Notes: a model not told the origin generated them from the letters alone. A stretch of DNA of 51,451 bases from an uncultured SAR86 cluster bacterium (GCA_902627595.1 CACOJO010000008.1:1-51451), one strand, 5' to 3'; positions 42,699 to 51,451 are shown, counted from the first letter of the stretch. A program made the numbers and translations.

Positions 42699-42914
42699 AT
42701 GGGTGGATATGATTTTATGGTAGTCCTTTGGGTCATTTTCATTATAGTTGGCCTATTTCGAATTCGGGACGATTACCGAGATTACATAGATGCAAAAGAA
42801 AAGATGAGTATCTCCTTAGGGACAAAACTTAGTATGTTCACGGGTGGAACTGCAATGACTTTATTTGGAATAGGCGGTTTGATATATCTTATTAATAATC
42901 CAAATTTAGTTTAA
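42699..42914 (+). CDS. 71-residue two-helix membrane protein
   Basis: The ATG at 42699 gives MGGYDFM then VVLWVIFIIVGLFRI, a charged linker RDDYRDYIDAKEKM and a second helix with FTGGTAMTLFGIGGLIYLI. A Met at 42717 is an alternative start. It is divergent from the other two small genes and ends 54 bp before tRNA-Gly. Not recognised. Confidence 0.55.
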   Translation: MGGYDFMVVLWVIFIIVGLFRIRDDYRDYIDAKEKMSISLGTKLSMFTGGTAMTLFGIGGLIYLINNPNLV

Positions 42915-42968
42915 TTTTTTTTTCTGGCAAATTTAAAAGATGTATAATTGCCGTCCAAATCAAGATTT

Positions 42969-43043
<75 letters not shown>

Positions 43044-43045
43044 GC

Positions 43046-44356
43046 TCAATATTCTTTAAATAAGTACCCTGAAGTAAGGTGAACGAAGGCTTTTACTCCA
43101 GTATCTAAAGAGGCATCGCTAACTTCAAAAAAGGGAGAGTGGTTACCCGCTACTTTCGTCCAATCTTTTCCTATTTCTGTAACCCCTAAGAAGAAAAAGA
43201 AACCCGGTACTTGTTGAGCATAGTAGGAAAAATCTTCAGCACCAGTAGACCGATCGGTTCTGACCAAAAATTCTTTTCTATCGACAACCTTTTCAAGCAC
43301 AGGAATGACTCTTTGCGTAAGCTCAGTATCATTAATAGTTACAGGATAATTATTTCCATTTGGAATAATAACTTCAGCAGTTCCACCATTCATTTTGGCA
43401 GTACTTTTTGCAATAGTCGTCATTTCCTTGATTATTTTATCTCTCATTTTGGCATCGTAAGTTCGCACTGTGCCTTCCATAATAACCTCATCGGGAATAA
43501 TGTTACTTCGAACTCCACCATGAATACTTCCTACTGTTACTACAGCGGGTAGGTTTCTTATGTCCAACTTACGAGAAACAATTGTATTAAAAGCACTAAC
43601 AATCTGAGAGCTTATCATGATGGGATCAACGCCAGCCCAAGGTGCAGAACCATGTGCCTGTTTACCTTTAATGGTTATTTTCCACGAGTCAGCTGCTGCC
43701 ATGGTAGGACCCTCTCTATAGGCAATAACGCCATCGGGAGCTGGGTTAACGTGCAAACCAAAGACCACATCGGGTTTGTTTTTTTTGAAAATACCTTCTT
43801 TGAGCATCAGTTTAGCTCCACCTTCCTCGCCAACCGGGGGACCTTCTTCAGCTGGTTGAAAAATAAACATGATACTGCCTACCAATTTATCTCGGTGTTT
43901 TGAAAAAAATTCAGCGACGCCCATTAAGATTGCCATGTGTGCATCATGCCCACAGGCATGCATGACTCCGACATCTAAACCATTGAAAGTAGAGCGTTCT
44001 TTTGAAGCAAAAGGTAAACCGGTTTGTTCAACGACGGGTAAAGCATCCATATCTGCTCTAAGAGCAACCATGGGTCCAGGTTTACTCCCTCTTAAGATTG
44101 CGATTAAACCAGTTTTAGCAACTCCAGTAGTTACTTCTAGATCTAAGGATTTAAGATGTTTTTCAATGTACTTGGCTGTTTTAAATTCGCGGTTTGATAA
44201 TTCAGGATATTGGTGAAGATGTTGTCGCCAACTAGTAACCTTCTCCAATAAAGTATCGGACTCTAAATTAATTTGATCAATAAAATATTTTGAAGAAGCA
44301 AATGCGGATGAGGGTAGTAATAAAACGACTATTAAAAATCTAAAAAAAACAATCAT
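43046..44356 (-). CDS. Exported M20D amidohydrolase (hippurate/N-acyl-amino-acid hydrolase type)
   Basis: This 436-residue protein has a signal peptide (VFFRFLIVVLLLPSSAFA) and the M20D domain: RADMDALPVVEQTG, MHACGHDAHMAILMG (Cys/His metal ligands), FIFQPAEEGPP (catalytic Glu) and TGAEDFSYYAQQVPGF. Such enzymes split N-acyl amino acids or peptides, and the signal peptide places it in the periplasm. Its start overlaps the stop of the upstream metallo-beta-lactamase-fold gene (ATGA). It runs into tRNA-Gly convergently. Confidence 0.92.
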   Translation of the reverse strand: MIVFFRFLIVVLLLPSSAFASSKYFIDQINLESDTLLEKVTSWRQHLHQYPELSNREFKTAKYIEKHLKSLDLEVTTGVAKTGLIAILRGSKPGPMVALRADMDALPVVEQTGLPFASKERSTFNGLDVGVMHACGHDAHMAILMGVAEFFSKHRDKLVGSIMFIFQPAEEGPPVGEEGGAKLMLKEGIFKKNKPDVVFGLHVNPAPDGVIAYREGPTMAAADSWKITIKGKQAHGSAPWAGVDPIMISSQIVSAFNTIVSRKLDIRNLPAVVTVGSIHGGVRSNIIPDEVIMEGTVRTYDAKMRDKIIKEMTTIAKSTAKMNGGTAEVIIPNGNNYPVTINDTELTQRVIPVLEKVVDRKEFLVRTDRSTGAEDFSYYAQQVPGFFFFLGVTEIGKDWTKVAGNHSPFFEVSDASLDTGVKAFVHLTSGYLFKEY

Positions 44357-45006
44357 TTAAATAATTGGTCAGCAACATAAGGATTAGTGAGTCGCTCTTG
44401 GCCAAAGGTAGATACTGGACCGTGTCCAGGAACAAAAGTTACGTCATTTCCCAAAGGCCAAAGTTTTCCTCTAATTGCATTTAGCAAATCTTGAGTGTTA
44501 CCTCGAGGTAAATCAGTCCTGCCAATTGAACCTTGAAAAAGAACGTCTCCAACGATGGCTAATTTTGACTCAGGATGATGAAATACTACATGTCCCGGCG
44601 TATGACCAGGACAATGATAAACATCAAGTTTTTCTCCATCAATTTCAATTTGATCACCGTCGGTTAACCATCGATTGGGTTCAAAATTTTTTGCAGTGTC
44701 TAATCCATAACGTTTGCCTTGTTCTTCTAAAGCATTGATCAAGAAACCATCATCTTTATGCGGACCTTCAATTTCAACTTCATATTTTTGCGCCAATTCA
44801 AAAGCACCACCAGCATGGTCCAAATGCCCATGAGTTATGAACACTTTAGAAAGCTTTAAACCATGTTCTTGAATGAAATTTTCTATCAACGATAAATCTC
44901 CGCCGGGATCTGTAACTGCTGCAATTTTTGAAGACTCTTTCCAAATAACACAGGAATTTTGCTGCAAGGGAGTCACAGGAATGATTGCTGCTTTTAGTGT
45001 AGCCAT
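44353..45006 (-). CDS. Metallo-beta-lactamase-fold hydrolase (glyoxalase II-like)
   Basis: This 217-residue protein carries THGHLDHAGG (HxHxDH), YHCPGHTPGHVVFHH (third His), AIVGDVLFQGSIGRTDLPRG (bridging Asp) and FVPGHGP (last His), all metal ligands of the fold. The length and SIGRTDLPRG signature fit the YcbL-type glyoxalase II group, which hydrolyses lactoylglutathione-like thioesters. It is translationally coupled to the M20 hydrolase. Confidence 0.9.
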   Translation of the reverse strand: MATLKAAIIPVTPLQQNSCVIWKESSKIAAVTDPGGDLSLIENFIQEHGLKLSKVFITHGHLDHAGGAFELAQKYEVEIEGPHKDDGFLINALEEQGKRYGLDTAKNFEPNRWLTDGDQIEIDGEKLDVYHCPGHTPGHVVFHHPESKLAIVGDVLFQGSIGRTDLPRGNTQDLLNAIRGKLWPLGNDVTFVPGHGPVSTFGQERLTNPYVADQLFK

Positions 45007-45109
45007 GGTTAAAAAAAACTGACATTATTATAACCTATGAATTTTCAACTGTTAGATGGGAATGGTTTATAGTTTTTAAGGAGTTGAATATTAAATTTTG
45101 GGAGAAATT

Positions 45110-45553
45110 ATGGAAGAGATGATGCTACAAAGCAGTATGATTGAATTGGGAATATGGGAAGTTTTTGTACAATCAAGAATTTCAATTTCAATTATATTTT
45201 TAGGAAATGTCATTTCTGTCTTGATTGCAGTTTGGTTATCTAGAGTATTAATAGAAAAAGGAGCTAACCTATTTTTAAAACTCATTTTTACAGCATTTGC
45301 TTTTGCAGTTTTTTTTAATGCTTTTAATAATGGTCTATGGGTCAATTTCTTTTTGGATGGAACTGCTACATCCTTAGCTAACTTAGATGCAGTAAATGGG
45401 ACGATTGATATCAGCGCCTCCTCTAAAGACTTTGTTGATTCTGTTACATCACAAAGAGATTTTGGAAAGATTGGTATGTTTGTCTTCTTTGTCAGCGGGC
45501 TATTAATTGCCGTTATTCCATTGTGGTTCAATTCAAATACTAAAAAAGCATGA
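45110..45553 (+). CDS. 147-residue membrane protein of unknown function
   Basis: The ATG at 45110 follows GGGAG (45099-45103); an in-frame TTG at 45098 is unlikely. Three hydrophobic helices are visible (about 22-44, 51-70 and 121-139), the last after a polar loop with NGTIDISASSKDFVDS. Its stop overlaps the start of the hydrolase gene (ATGA). No family recognised. An opposite-strand frame of similar length is a shadow. Confidence 0.72.
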   Translation: MEEMMLQSSMIELGIWEVFVQSRISISIIFLGNVISVLIAVWLSRVLIEKGANLFLKLIFTAFAFAVFFNAFNNGLWVNFFLDGTATSLANLDAVNGTIDISASSKDFVDSVTSQRDFGKIGMFVFFVSGLLIAVIPLWFNSNTKKA

Positions 45554-46536
45554 ATTTTCAACTTTTAGATGGTAATAATCTTAAAATTAGAGCCGTTGTA
45601 GAAGGCGAGGGGCCTTTAGTCGTTTTAGTTCATGGTTGGCCAGAAAGTTGGTACAGCTGGCGTCATCAAATTCAGCCCTTGGCAAAGGCTGGTTTCAAAG
45701 TCGCAGCAATTGATGTTCGTGGTTATGGGGGATCTGATAAACCATATGAAATAGCTGACTACTCTTTGAAGAATCTTGCGGCAGACATTGCTGGTGTTAT
45801 TGATTCTTTGGGATACAAAGAGGCTTATTTATTTGGTCATGATTGGGGCGGACCAATTGTCTGGACTACTGGGCTTTTATATCAAAATACCATCAAAGCA
45901 GTTGGAGCACTTTCGGTACCTTATACTCCAATTGGTGAGAAATCTTTAATTCAATTATTTAGAGAGTTGTATAAGGATAAATTTTTCTACCAATTATATA
46001 TTCAGGAAGAAGGAGTTGCTGAGGCAGAATTTGAAGCCGATGTTCGTAAAGCTTTAGAAATAACCTACTTCAGTGGTGATGGTAGAGGGATGCAATTCAT
46101 GATGGAAAATATTGGCAATCCTGCTTATAAGAAAACACCCGAATCAAAGATGTTAGAAAATTCACCTGAATTTGACACTTATCCAAATTGGCTTACTCAA
46201 GAAGACATGAATTATTTCATCAATGAATTTGAGCAGAGTGGTTTCCGCGGTCCCTTTAACAGATATCGTGCACAAGATATTGATTTTGAGGAATTGCAAG
46301 AATTTAAAAACGTTTCTTACCCTTTACCTGCTTGTTTTATCACGGGTACTTTAGATCCAGTTAATTTCTTTGCTAGAGATGAGAGTGCGTCAGAGGAAGA
46401 TATTCTCAAAGCGTTCACAAAGAATTATGATGATTTGCGAAAAGTAGAGATTTTGGATGGTATTGGTCATTGGACCCAACAAGAAAATCCAGAAGCAGTA
46501 ACTACCCACATGATAGATTTTTTAAAAAATATTTAA
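45550..46536 (+). CDS. Alpha/beta hydrolase, epoxide-hydrolase-like
   Basis: This 328-residue protein has HGWPESWYSWRHQ (oxyanion HGWP motif), FGHDWGGPIVW with the nucleophile Asp, a lid region with two candidate ring-opening Tyr, GTLDPVNFF as the acid position and GIGHWTQQE with the catalytic His. The Asp nucleophile distinguishes epoxide hydrolases and haloalkane dehalogenases from esterases; HGWP plus lid Tyr favours epoxide hydrolase. It is coupled to the preceding membrane gene and followed by a VOC protein. Confidence 0.87.
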   Translation: MNFQLLDGNNLKIRAVVEGEGPLVVLVHGWPESWYSWRHQIQPLAKAGFKVAAIDVRGYGGSDKPYEIADYSLKNLAADIAGVIDSLGYKEAYLFGHDWGGPIVWTTGLLYQNTIKAVGALSVPYTPIGEKSLIQLFRELYKDKFFYQLYIQEEGVAEAEFEADVRKALEITYFSGDGRGMQFMMENIGNPAYKKTPESKMLENSPEFDTYPNWLTQEDMNYFINEFEQSGFRGPFNRYRAQDIDFEELQEFKNVSYPLPACFITGTLDPVNFFARDESASEEDILKAFTKNYDDLRKVEILDGIGHWTQQENPEAVTTHMIDFLKNI

Positions 46537-46554
46537 ACTTAATGGAGAACGAAT

Positions 46555-46935
46555 ATGACATCTAAATTACAAGGCTATTCCACCATCGGAACCAATAACA
46601 AAGAAGCCGCTGAAGCTTTTTACGATGACTTGTTTGCTCAAATTAATGCAGTGAAGTTTCCAGCAAACGATAGGATTACTATGTGGATGTCTGAAGATGG
46701 CAGTAAAGTAATATTAGCTACAGCGATACCTTACGATGGAAAAACCGCCACTCATGGCAATGGAACCATGAAAGCGATTCCCCTTGACTCTCACGAAGCA
46801 GTAGATGAAATGTATGCCAAAGCGATTGAATTAGGTGCTACAGATGATGGTGAGCCAGGTCCAAGAGCAGGGAACTTTTATGGCGCTTACGTCTATGATT
46901 TAGACGGCAATAAACTTTGTTTTTTTAACTTTTAG
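46555..46935 (+). CDS. VOC-superfamily (glyoxalase/bleomycin-resistance-like) protein
   Basis: This 126-residue protein has the beta-alpha-beta-beta-beta pattern of the vicinal oxygen chelate fold, with STIGTNNKEAAEAFYDDLF at the start, AIELGATDDGEPGPRAG in the second half and FYGAYVYDLDGNKLCFF at the end. Family members are glyoxalases, dioxygenases or binding proteins. Metal ligands are not all obvious. GGAG precedes the ATG, and it follows the hydrolase after 18 bp. Confidence 0.82.
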   Translation: MTSKLQGYSTIGTNNKEAAEAFYDDLFAQINAVKFPANDRITMWMSEDGSKVILATAIPYDGKTATHGNGTMKAIPLDSHEAVDEMYAKAIELGATDDGEPGPRAGNFYGAYVYDLDGNKLCFFNF

Positions 46936-46947
46936 AGATCTAAATCT

Positions 46948-48504
46948 TTATTTCTGTCTTAATTTTTTAAAAGCATAAAAAATTAGAAAAATGAATAAAA
47001 AAGCAGCTGCTAGCTGATATTTAAAAGCTTGAACTAGTATCCAAAGAAAAATAAAAAAGCTTGTTACTGCAGAAGGAGGATTATTCAATTCATAGCCTCC
47101 ATCCAACCAAGGCGAACCTATTTCAACTCCACCTTGTTCATTATCACCATGTAAATAGCCATGTGCAGGATTCATATTTCCTACTACATCTCGTTCAATG
47201 TATGAGGTTATGGTTTTTTTCATAGCCTTAAATATTTCCGGTTCTTCTTCAGCTAAATCATTTTGTTCAAAAGGATCTTCAATGATATTGAATAGTTGAT
47301 ATGAAGCTGGAACTGGAAATAAAACAGATTTTGCTGAATGAAGTTTCCATTGATCGTTGAATAAGGCTCGCTCATCGAACATAATTCTTGCTCCAACAAA
47401 TGCATTTTTTGGCGGAACAATTTGTCCGGAAAGTAAGTTAGACCATTTATCTTCTCCGTCGAATTTATCTGCCTCAGAAGTTTTAATATTTGCAGCAGTC
47501 AATAAAGTTGGAAGCACATCTTGTACGAAGAAAAACTGATCGGATTTCTCATTCTCGATAATTCCTTTCCACCACATTACCGCAGGCACTCTAATCCCAC
47601 CTTCCATTGCAGAACCCTTACTACCACTCAAACCACCAGTACTACCTTCTGCATCTACCAAATCTGGAGCCATAACTTTGAAAACAGGACTCATATCAAA
47701 AAGCGGGCCATTATCACTAAAAAAAAGAATAATCGTTTCCTCTAGCAATCCTTCAGCCTCTATTGCTTTGATAATTCTGCCTATCTCATTATCTAGAGCA
47801 TTAACATTTGCTGCATACACCCGATCGTTTTCATCCTCCACATAAGAAAATTTTTCAATATTTTGAAGTGGAGCTTCTATTGGAGTATGCGGAGCATTAA
47901 AAGCTACATATAAAAATAAAGGACGACTCTCATCTTTATTTTTTATTAGATTGATAGCCTCATTTGCAATTAATACTGTCGAATAACCTTCTTCTCTCAA
48001 TGTACTTTCGTTTCTATGCCAATCCAATCGACCTGCTGCAGTATGATCAAAATATCCAATGCCACCTGTCATATGACCATAACTTGTTTCGAAACCTCTA
48101 TTCGATGGCCAGAATTCTTCTTTGGCTGATCCAAGATGCCATTTACCAGATAACGCCGTTTGGTAACCCGCTTCTTTAAAATATTGCGGCATAATTTTTA
48201 ACTCAGGAGGCATGCCTGTTTGTTCAGCTGCTGGATTCATGAATGGTCTCACGACCCCATGATTGAAAATATGCATGCCGGTCAACAAGGAAGCTCTAGT
48301 GGGACTGCAAACAGGATTTGAATAAAACCTATTCAATTCCAGCCCATCTTCAGCCAGTTGATCGATATTAGGAGTCGGAATATGACCTCCGTGATAAGAA
48401 ACATCTCCCCACCCAAGATCATCTGTAAGAATAATCACCACATTGGGTTTATCCACGGCAATTAAATTTAATGAAAATAGGAAAAAAATTAAAAGATAAT
48501 GCAT
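46948..48504 (-). CDS. Exported sulfatase with C-terminal membrane anchor
   Basis: This 518-residue protein has a signal peptide (LLIFFLFSLNLIAVD) and NVVIILTDDLGWGD (metal-binding Asp pair). NPVCSPTRASLLTG places Cys66 in the CxPxR motif for formylglycine conversion. SGKWHLGSAKEEF and FFSDNGP follow. The last 35 residues form a hydrophobic helix and basic tail (FLWILVQAF, AAAFLFIFLIFYAF, KKLRQK), unusual for arylsulfatases. It cleaves sulfate esters, in marine bacteria often from polysaccharides. No maturation enzyme is in the window. AAGGA lies before the ATG. Confidence 0.92.
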   Translation of the reverse strand: MHYLLIFFLFSLNLIAVDKPNVVIILTDDLGWGDVSYHGGHIPTPNIDQLAEDGLELNRFYSNPVCSPTRASLLTGMHIFNHGVVRPFMNPAAEQTGMPPELKIMPQYFKEAGYQTALSGKWHLGSAKEEFWPSNRGFETSYGHMTGGIGYFDHTAAGRLDWHRNESTLREEGYSTVLIANEAINLIKNKDESRPLFLYVAFNAPHTPIEAPLQNIEKFSYVEDENDRVYAANVNALDNEIGRIIKAIEAEGLLEETIILFFSDNGPLFDMSPVFKVMAPDLVDAEGSTGGLSGSKGSAMEGGIRVPAVMWWKGIIENEKSDQFFFVQDVLPTLLTAANIKTSEADKFDGEDKWSNLLSGQIVPPKNAFVGARIMFDERALFNDQWKLHSAKSVLFPVPASYQLFNIIEDPFEQNDLAEEEPEIFKAMKKTITSYIERDVVGNMNPAHGYLHGDNEQGGVEIGSPWLDGGYELNNPPSAVTSFFIFLWILVQAFKYQLAAAFLFIFLIFYAFKKLRQK

Positions 48505-48529
48505 ATTCCTTCCCCTTACTCAGAAATAT

Positions 48530-49693
48530 TTATTTTAAAGCCTGCTCAATATCCTCGACTAAGTCATCCAAAGACTCTAAGCCAACGGACAATCTCACCA
48601 GCCCATCAGAAATTCCTATCATTTCTCTGCGGTCTTTAGGTAATGAAGCATGAGTCATTAAAGCGGGGTGCTCAATTAAACTTTCCACTCCACCTAGACT
48701 TTCGGCAAGAGCAAAAATTTTTGTTCGCTCAAGAAAACTTTTTGATTTTTCCAAACCACCTTTGATATTCATTGAAATTATGCCGCCAAAACCATTCATT
48801 TGTTTTGATGCCAGATCATGCTGCGGATGATTTGTGAGTCCAGGATAAATTACTTCTGAAATTTCTTTGTGGCTTTCAAAATGCTTGGCAATGGCCATAG
48901 CATTTTCAGAATGTCGTTCCATTCTAACCGCAAGAGTTTTTAAACTTCTGAGAATTAAATAACTATCGAAAGCACCGGTAATAGGGCCTAAAGAATTTAC
49001 AATATTTGCCATTTTAGAAACTAGCGCATCATCTTTTTTACCAATGACTAAGGCACCTGCTATCAGGTCAGAGTGACCTCCTAAATATTTCGTTGCGGAA
49101 TGCAAAACAATATCAATACCGTGATTTAATGGTTGCTGCACATAGGGAGAAGCAAACGTATTGTCACAAACGCTTAAAATATTCTCCGCTTTGGCAAAAT
49201 CAGCAATTGCCGATAAATCAACGACTCTCAGTAAAGGGTTGGTTGGTGTTTCAACAAATATCATTTTTGTTTTATCCGTTTTAGCCTCAAGGACGTTCTG
49301 TATGTCAGTCATATCGACATAAGTCACTTCGATACCTTGTGAAAGTCTTTTGATTTCATTGAAAAGACGGACCGTGCCGCCGTAGAGATCATTCATAGCA
49401 ATCACGTGATCGCCAGGAGAAAGTAATTCAACACAAGCAGAAATGGCAGCTACACCAGATGAAAATCCAAAACCAACTTCACCGTTTTCAAGGCTTGCAA
49501 TACATTCTTCAAAAGCTTTTCTGGTTGGATTGATAGAGCGAGAGTAATCAAAGCCTTTGTGTACACCAGGACTTTCTTGTTCATAAGTTGAGGATGTATA
49601 AATAGGCATCATCACCGCACCCGTAGTAGGATCTGCCTTTTGACCAGCATGTATTGCTCTGGTTTCAAAACCTTCTTTATTTTTTTTACTCAT
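48530..49693 (-). CDS. Cystathionine gamma-lyase / gamma-synthase family PLP enzyme
   Basis: This 387-residue Cys/Met-metabolism enzyme has TRAIHAGQKADPTTGAVMMP, YTSSTYEQESPG, YSRSINPTRKAFEECIA, and the PLP lysine in VLHSATKYLGGHSD. The end carries VRLSVGLESLDDLVEDI. Sequence alone does not separate lyase from synthase. Its position 5 bp after a cystathionine beta-synthase-type gene favours the lyase of reverse transsulfuration (cystathionine to cysteine). Confidence 0.92.
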   Translation of the reverse strand: MSKKNKEGFETRAIHAGQKADPTTGAVMMPIYTSSTYEQESPGVHKGFDYSRSINPTRKAFEECIASLENGEVGFGFSSGVAAISACVELLSPGDHVIAMNDLYGGTVRLFNEIKRLSQGIEVTYVDMTDIQNVLEAKTDKTKMIFVETPTNPLLRVVDLSAIADFAKAENILSVCDNTFASPYVQQPLNHGIDIVLHSATKYLGGHSDLIAGALVIGKKDDALVSKMANIVNSLGPITGAFDSYLILRSLKTLAVRMERHSENAMAIAKHFESHKEISEVIYPGLTNHPQHDLASKQMNGFGGIISMNIKGGLEKSKSFLERTKIFALAESLGGVESLIEHPALMTHASLPKDRREMIGISDGLVRLSVGLESLDDLVEDIEQALK

Positions 49694-49698
49694 GATTT

Positions 49699-50676
49699 TT
49701 AGTCAATTAATTCATTTTCTTTTAACCAATCTTTATTGAAAGCTTTGGATAAATATTTATTACCAGTATCACATATCAATGTTACTACTTTTTTTGGTTC
49801 TGTTTGTTTTTGACACCACTTTATTGCTGCATCCACTAATGTTCCACAAGAAGTCCCAGCTAAAATGCCTTCCTTTCTTAATAGTTCATCCACTCTTGCA
49901 AAAGCATCCTTGTCGGAGACGTAAATTCCTTCATCGATGATATCTAAATTTAAGTTATCAGGAATGTAGTCTTCACCGATACCTTCTACGAGCCACGAAC
50001 CACCTTCGTATTTATAATTTCCAGTATTTACCGCATCTGCAACGACCGAGCCAATTGGGTCTGCAATGATTATTTGAATGTCTTTGTTTTGCGCTTTTAA
50101 GTATTTCCCAACACCGCTGATAGTACCTCCAGTTCCTACGCCTGCAACGAAGGCATCAACATCACCTTCCATTTGCGACCAAATCTCAGGTCCGGTTGTG
50201 GTTTCATGCACAAGAGGATTGGCTGGATTGCTAAATTGATCAGCAAAAAAAGAACCTGGAGTTTTTTTTACGATAGCAGCCGCCATTTCTTGATAATGCT
50301 CTGGATGTCCTTTTTCAACATCAGAGCGAGTAAAAACAATTTCGACTCCCATAGCTTCTAAGTGCATTACCTTTTCTTGACTCATTTTATCTGGAATGAC
50401 CAAGATCAAATCATAGCCTTTCAACTTTGCGGCTAAAGCCAAACCCAAGCCTGTGTTTCCTGCAGTACACTCAACAATAGTGCCTCCAGATTTCAGAGCA
50501 CCGCTTTTTTCAGCTTCCTCGATAATCTTGATGCCTACGCGGTCTTTGATAGATCCTCCTGGATTTAGATTTTCAAGTTTTACGTATAACTCGCAAGGAC
50601 CGGTATTAATGTTATTAATTTTAACCACTGGCGTATTGCCCACCATTTCCAAGAGATTATTAAAATTAGTCTTCAT
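49699..50676 (-). CDS. Cystathionine beta-synthase / cysteine synthase family PLP enzyme
   Basis: I start at the Met at 50676 (MKTNFNNLLEMVGNTP), the normal beginning of the fold; an upstream frame adds 27 Lys-rich residues. The 325-residue protein has LENLNPGGSIKDRVGIKII with the PLP Lys, ECTAGNTGLGLALAA, GVGTGGTISGVGKYLK and AGTSCGTLVDAA. There are no C-terminal CBS regulatory domains. The adjacent gamma-lyase gene suggests cystathionine beta-synthase activity (serine plus homocysteine) rather than O-acetylserine use. Confidence 0.88.
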   Translation of the reverse strand: MKTNFNNLLEMVGNTPVVKINNINTGPCELYVKLENLNPGGSIKDRVGIKIIEEAEKSGALKSGGTIVECTAGNTGLGLALAAKLKGYDLILVIPDKMSQEKVMHLEAMGVEIVFTRSDVEKGHPEHYQEMAAAIVKKTPGSFFADQFSNPANPLVHETTTGPEIWSQMEGDVDAFVAGVGTGGTISGVGKYLKAQNKDIQIIIADPIGSVVADAVNTGNYKYEGGSWLVEGIGEDYIPDNLNLDIIDEGIYVSDKDAFARVDELLRKEGILAGTSCGTLVDAAIKWCQKQTEPKKVVTLICDTGNKYLSKAFNKDWLKENELID

Positions 50677-50841
50677 CTTTTTTAATTTTTTTTCTGTCGT
50701 ACTTTGTTTTGTCTTTAAATACTGAAGCTCGATTAAATTTAGCGGCATTTTTAGCAACCGGATTTAACCTTTTTTTCTTTTGTTTGTCTTTTTCCTTTGA
50801 CACTTAAAATTGAGTTTTATTCGAGAAGATAAACGATTGAA

Positions 50842-50869
50842 ATATTTAAAAACCAAGCTATTTTGCTTG
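50842..50869 (-). terminator. Weak intrinsic terminator after the DsbA-like gene
   Basis: On the minus strand, CAAGC (50869-50865) and GCTTG (50858-50854) form a short stem followed by GTTTTT. The stem is only five bases, so confidence is limited. Confidence 0.45.
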
Positions 50870-50872
50870 AGG

Positions 50873-51451
50873 CTATGTCAAACGTCTATTGATTTCTTCC
50901 TTTAGTAGCCACATACGATCTTGGCCCCAAACGTAATAAGGATTAGAACCATCAGCATCGGTTATTTTAAAACTAGGTACGCCCCAACAATTACCTTGAT
51001 ACATGTCATTGACATTATCGTTTAAAACTTTTTTCCATTTTGATGTATTCAAATCTCTTTTCACAGAATCCCAATCCAGACCTAATTCCGTAACAGTGTT
51101 CTTTAAGTAGTTATTATCCCCAATATTTATTCCTTCTTGAAAAGAAGCTTTAAGTAATTCATCTATGTATTCAAATCCTTTTCCTAAGGAGTCAATTAAA
51201 GGAAAAAGGGAGTATGCTTTTCTGGCGGGTTTACCAATTGGCGAAAAGACCTCTTTCATTTCGTAGCCATATTTACGACCTTCTCTAGCAGCATCTGAGA
51301 TGATGTATTTTCCCTTGAAAGTTGGAATGACCATCATTCTCATCAGCATTGGAAGGACAGGCTTAGTAATGAGATTGATCGGATACTCCTCTCGAAATTC
51401 TTTCACTCTTTTGGCGCTGACAAAAGTATAAGGACTATTCAAAGAAGGGTA
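50873..51451 (-). CDS. DsbA-fold isomerase (2-hydroxychromene-2-carboxylate isomerase-like), 5' end outside window
   Basis: The frame is open to the window edge and reads YPSLNSPYTFVSAKRVKEF, the first strand and helix of the DsbA/GST-kappa fold with Ser in place of the CxxC cysteines. This fits 2-hydroxychromene-2-carboxylate isomerase relatives, which use glutathione. Later comes NCWGVPSFKI with the cis-Pro loop, then YYVWGQDRMWLLKEEI. About 192 codons are visible; the first few to about 15 are missing. The TTG at 51442 is not a real start. Confidence 0.82.
   Translation of the reverse strand, partial: YPSLNSPYTFVSAKRVKEFREEYPINLITKPVLPMLMRMMVIPTFKGKYIISDAAREGRKYGYEMKEVFSPIGKPARKAYSLFPLIDSLGKGFEYIDELLKASFQEGINIGDNNYLKNTVTELGLDWDSVKRDLNTSKWKKVLNDNVNDMYQGNCWGVPSFKITDADGSNPYYVWGQDRMWLLKEEINRRLT

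Noticed and set aside
45091..45561. Minus-strand 156-codon frame
   Set aside because: It lies opposite a plus-strand gene with a ribosome site, membrane helices and an ATGA overlap to the next gene, and it has no recognisable domain.

Overview
The window reads as chromosome of a low-GC marine gammaproteobacterium. The evidence is a blue-type proteorhodopsin, the usual gammaproteobacterial order yajC-secD-secF with suhB and trmJ close by, TonB-dependent uptake, very short intergenic gaps and many starts without a strong Shine-Dalgarno. A SAR86-like lineage is my best guess, but nothing here fixes the taxon. Phage genes, transposases and CRISPR arrays are not visible.

Layout. 1-6050: an edge-truncated plsB, tRNA-Leu, yajC-secD-secF, suhB, trmJ and tRNA-Glu. 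Between secF and suhB, on the minus strand, lies a segment with no long ORF. I read it as a glutamine riboswitch (glnA/Downstream-peptide type) followed by a 55-codon gene with YRG motifs and an overlapping 30-codon single-TM gene. 6050-11930: glnK-amtB, a TonB-dependent receptor, a MATE exporter and proteorhodopsin. 12000-19880: a sirtuin, tRNA-Gly, a secreted cyclase-family protein, an alternative oxidase, a crotonase, dapE, malate synthase G and an amidohydrolase. 19870-23660: a coupled pair of acyl-CoA dehydrogenases, an unknown exported protein and a TetR regulator.

23688-39342 is dominated by two tandem giant paralogues of about 2,500 and 2,620 residues. Each has a signal peptide, a FecR-like domain, a Ser/Glu-rich acidic stalk, cadherin-like repeats, a nidogen-like domain and a C-terminal region resembling a TbpB-type barrel. 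Each gene is followed by a related structured RNA-like element and an intrinsic terminator. The copy behind the first gene is a three-way junction whose terminator ends just before the second giant gene's start codon.

39521-51451: a bacterial voltage-gated channel with a Ca-type pore motif overlapping a eukaryote-like steroid 5-alpha-reductase, a GFA-family protein, several tiny membrane proteins, tRNA-Gly, an M20 amidohydrolase with a metallo-beta-lactamase-fold hydrolase, an epoxide-hydrolase-like protein, a VOC protein, a sulfatase, a cystathionine beta-synthase/gamma-lyase pair (reverse transsulfuration) and an edge-truncated DsbA-like isomerase.

Together the genes describe a light-assisted heterotroph. 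It couples nitrogen sensing (GlnK, AmtB and the predicted glutamine-sensing leader) to lipid- or steroid-like substrate breakdown, the glyoxylate shunt and a large exported surface apparatus. The strongest candidates for new biology are the riboswitch with its micro-operon, and the twin giant proteins with their repeated RNA element.
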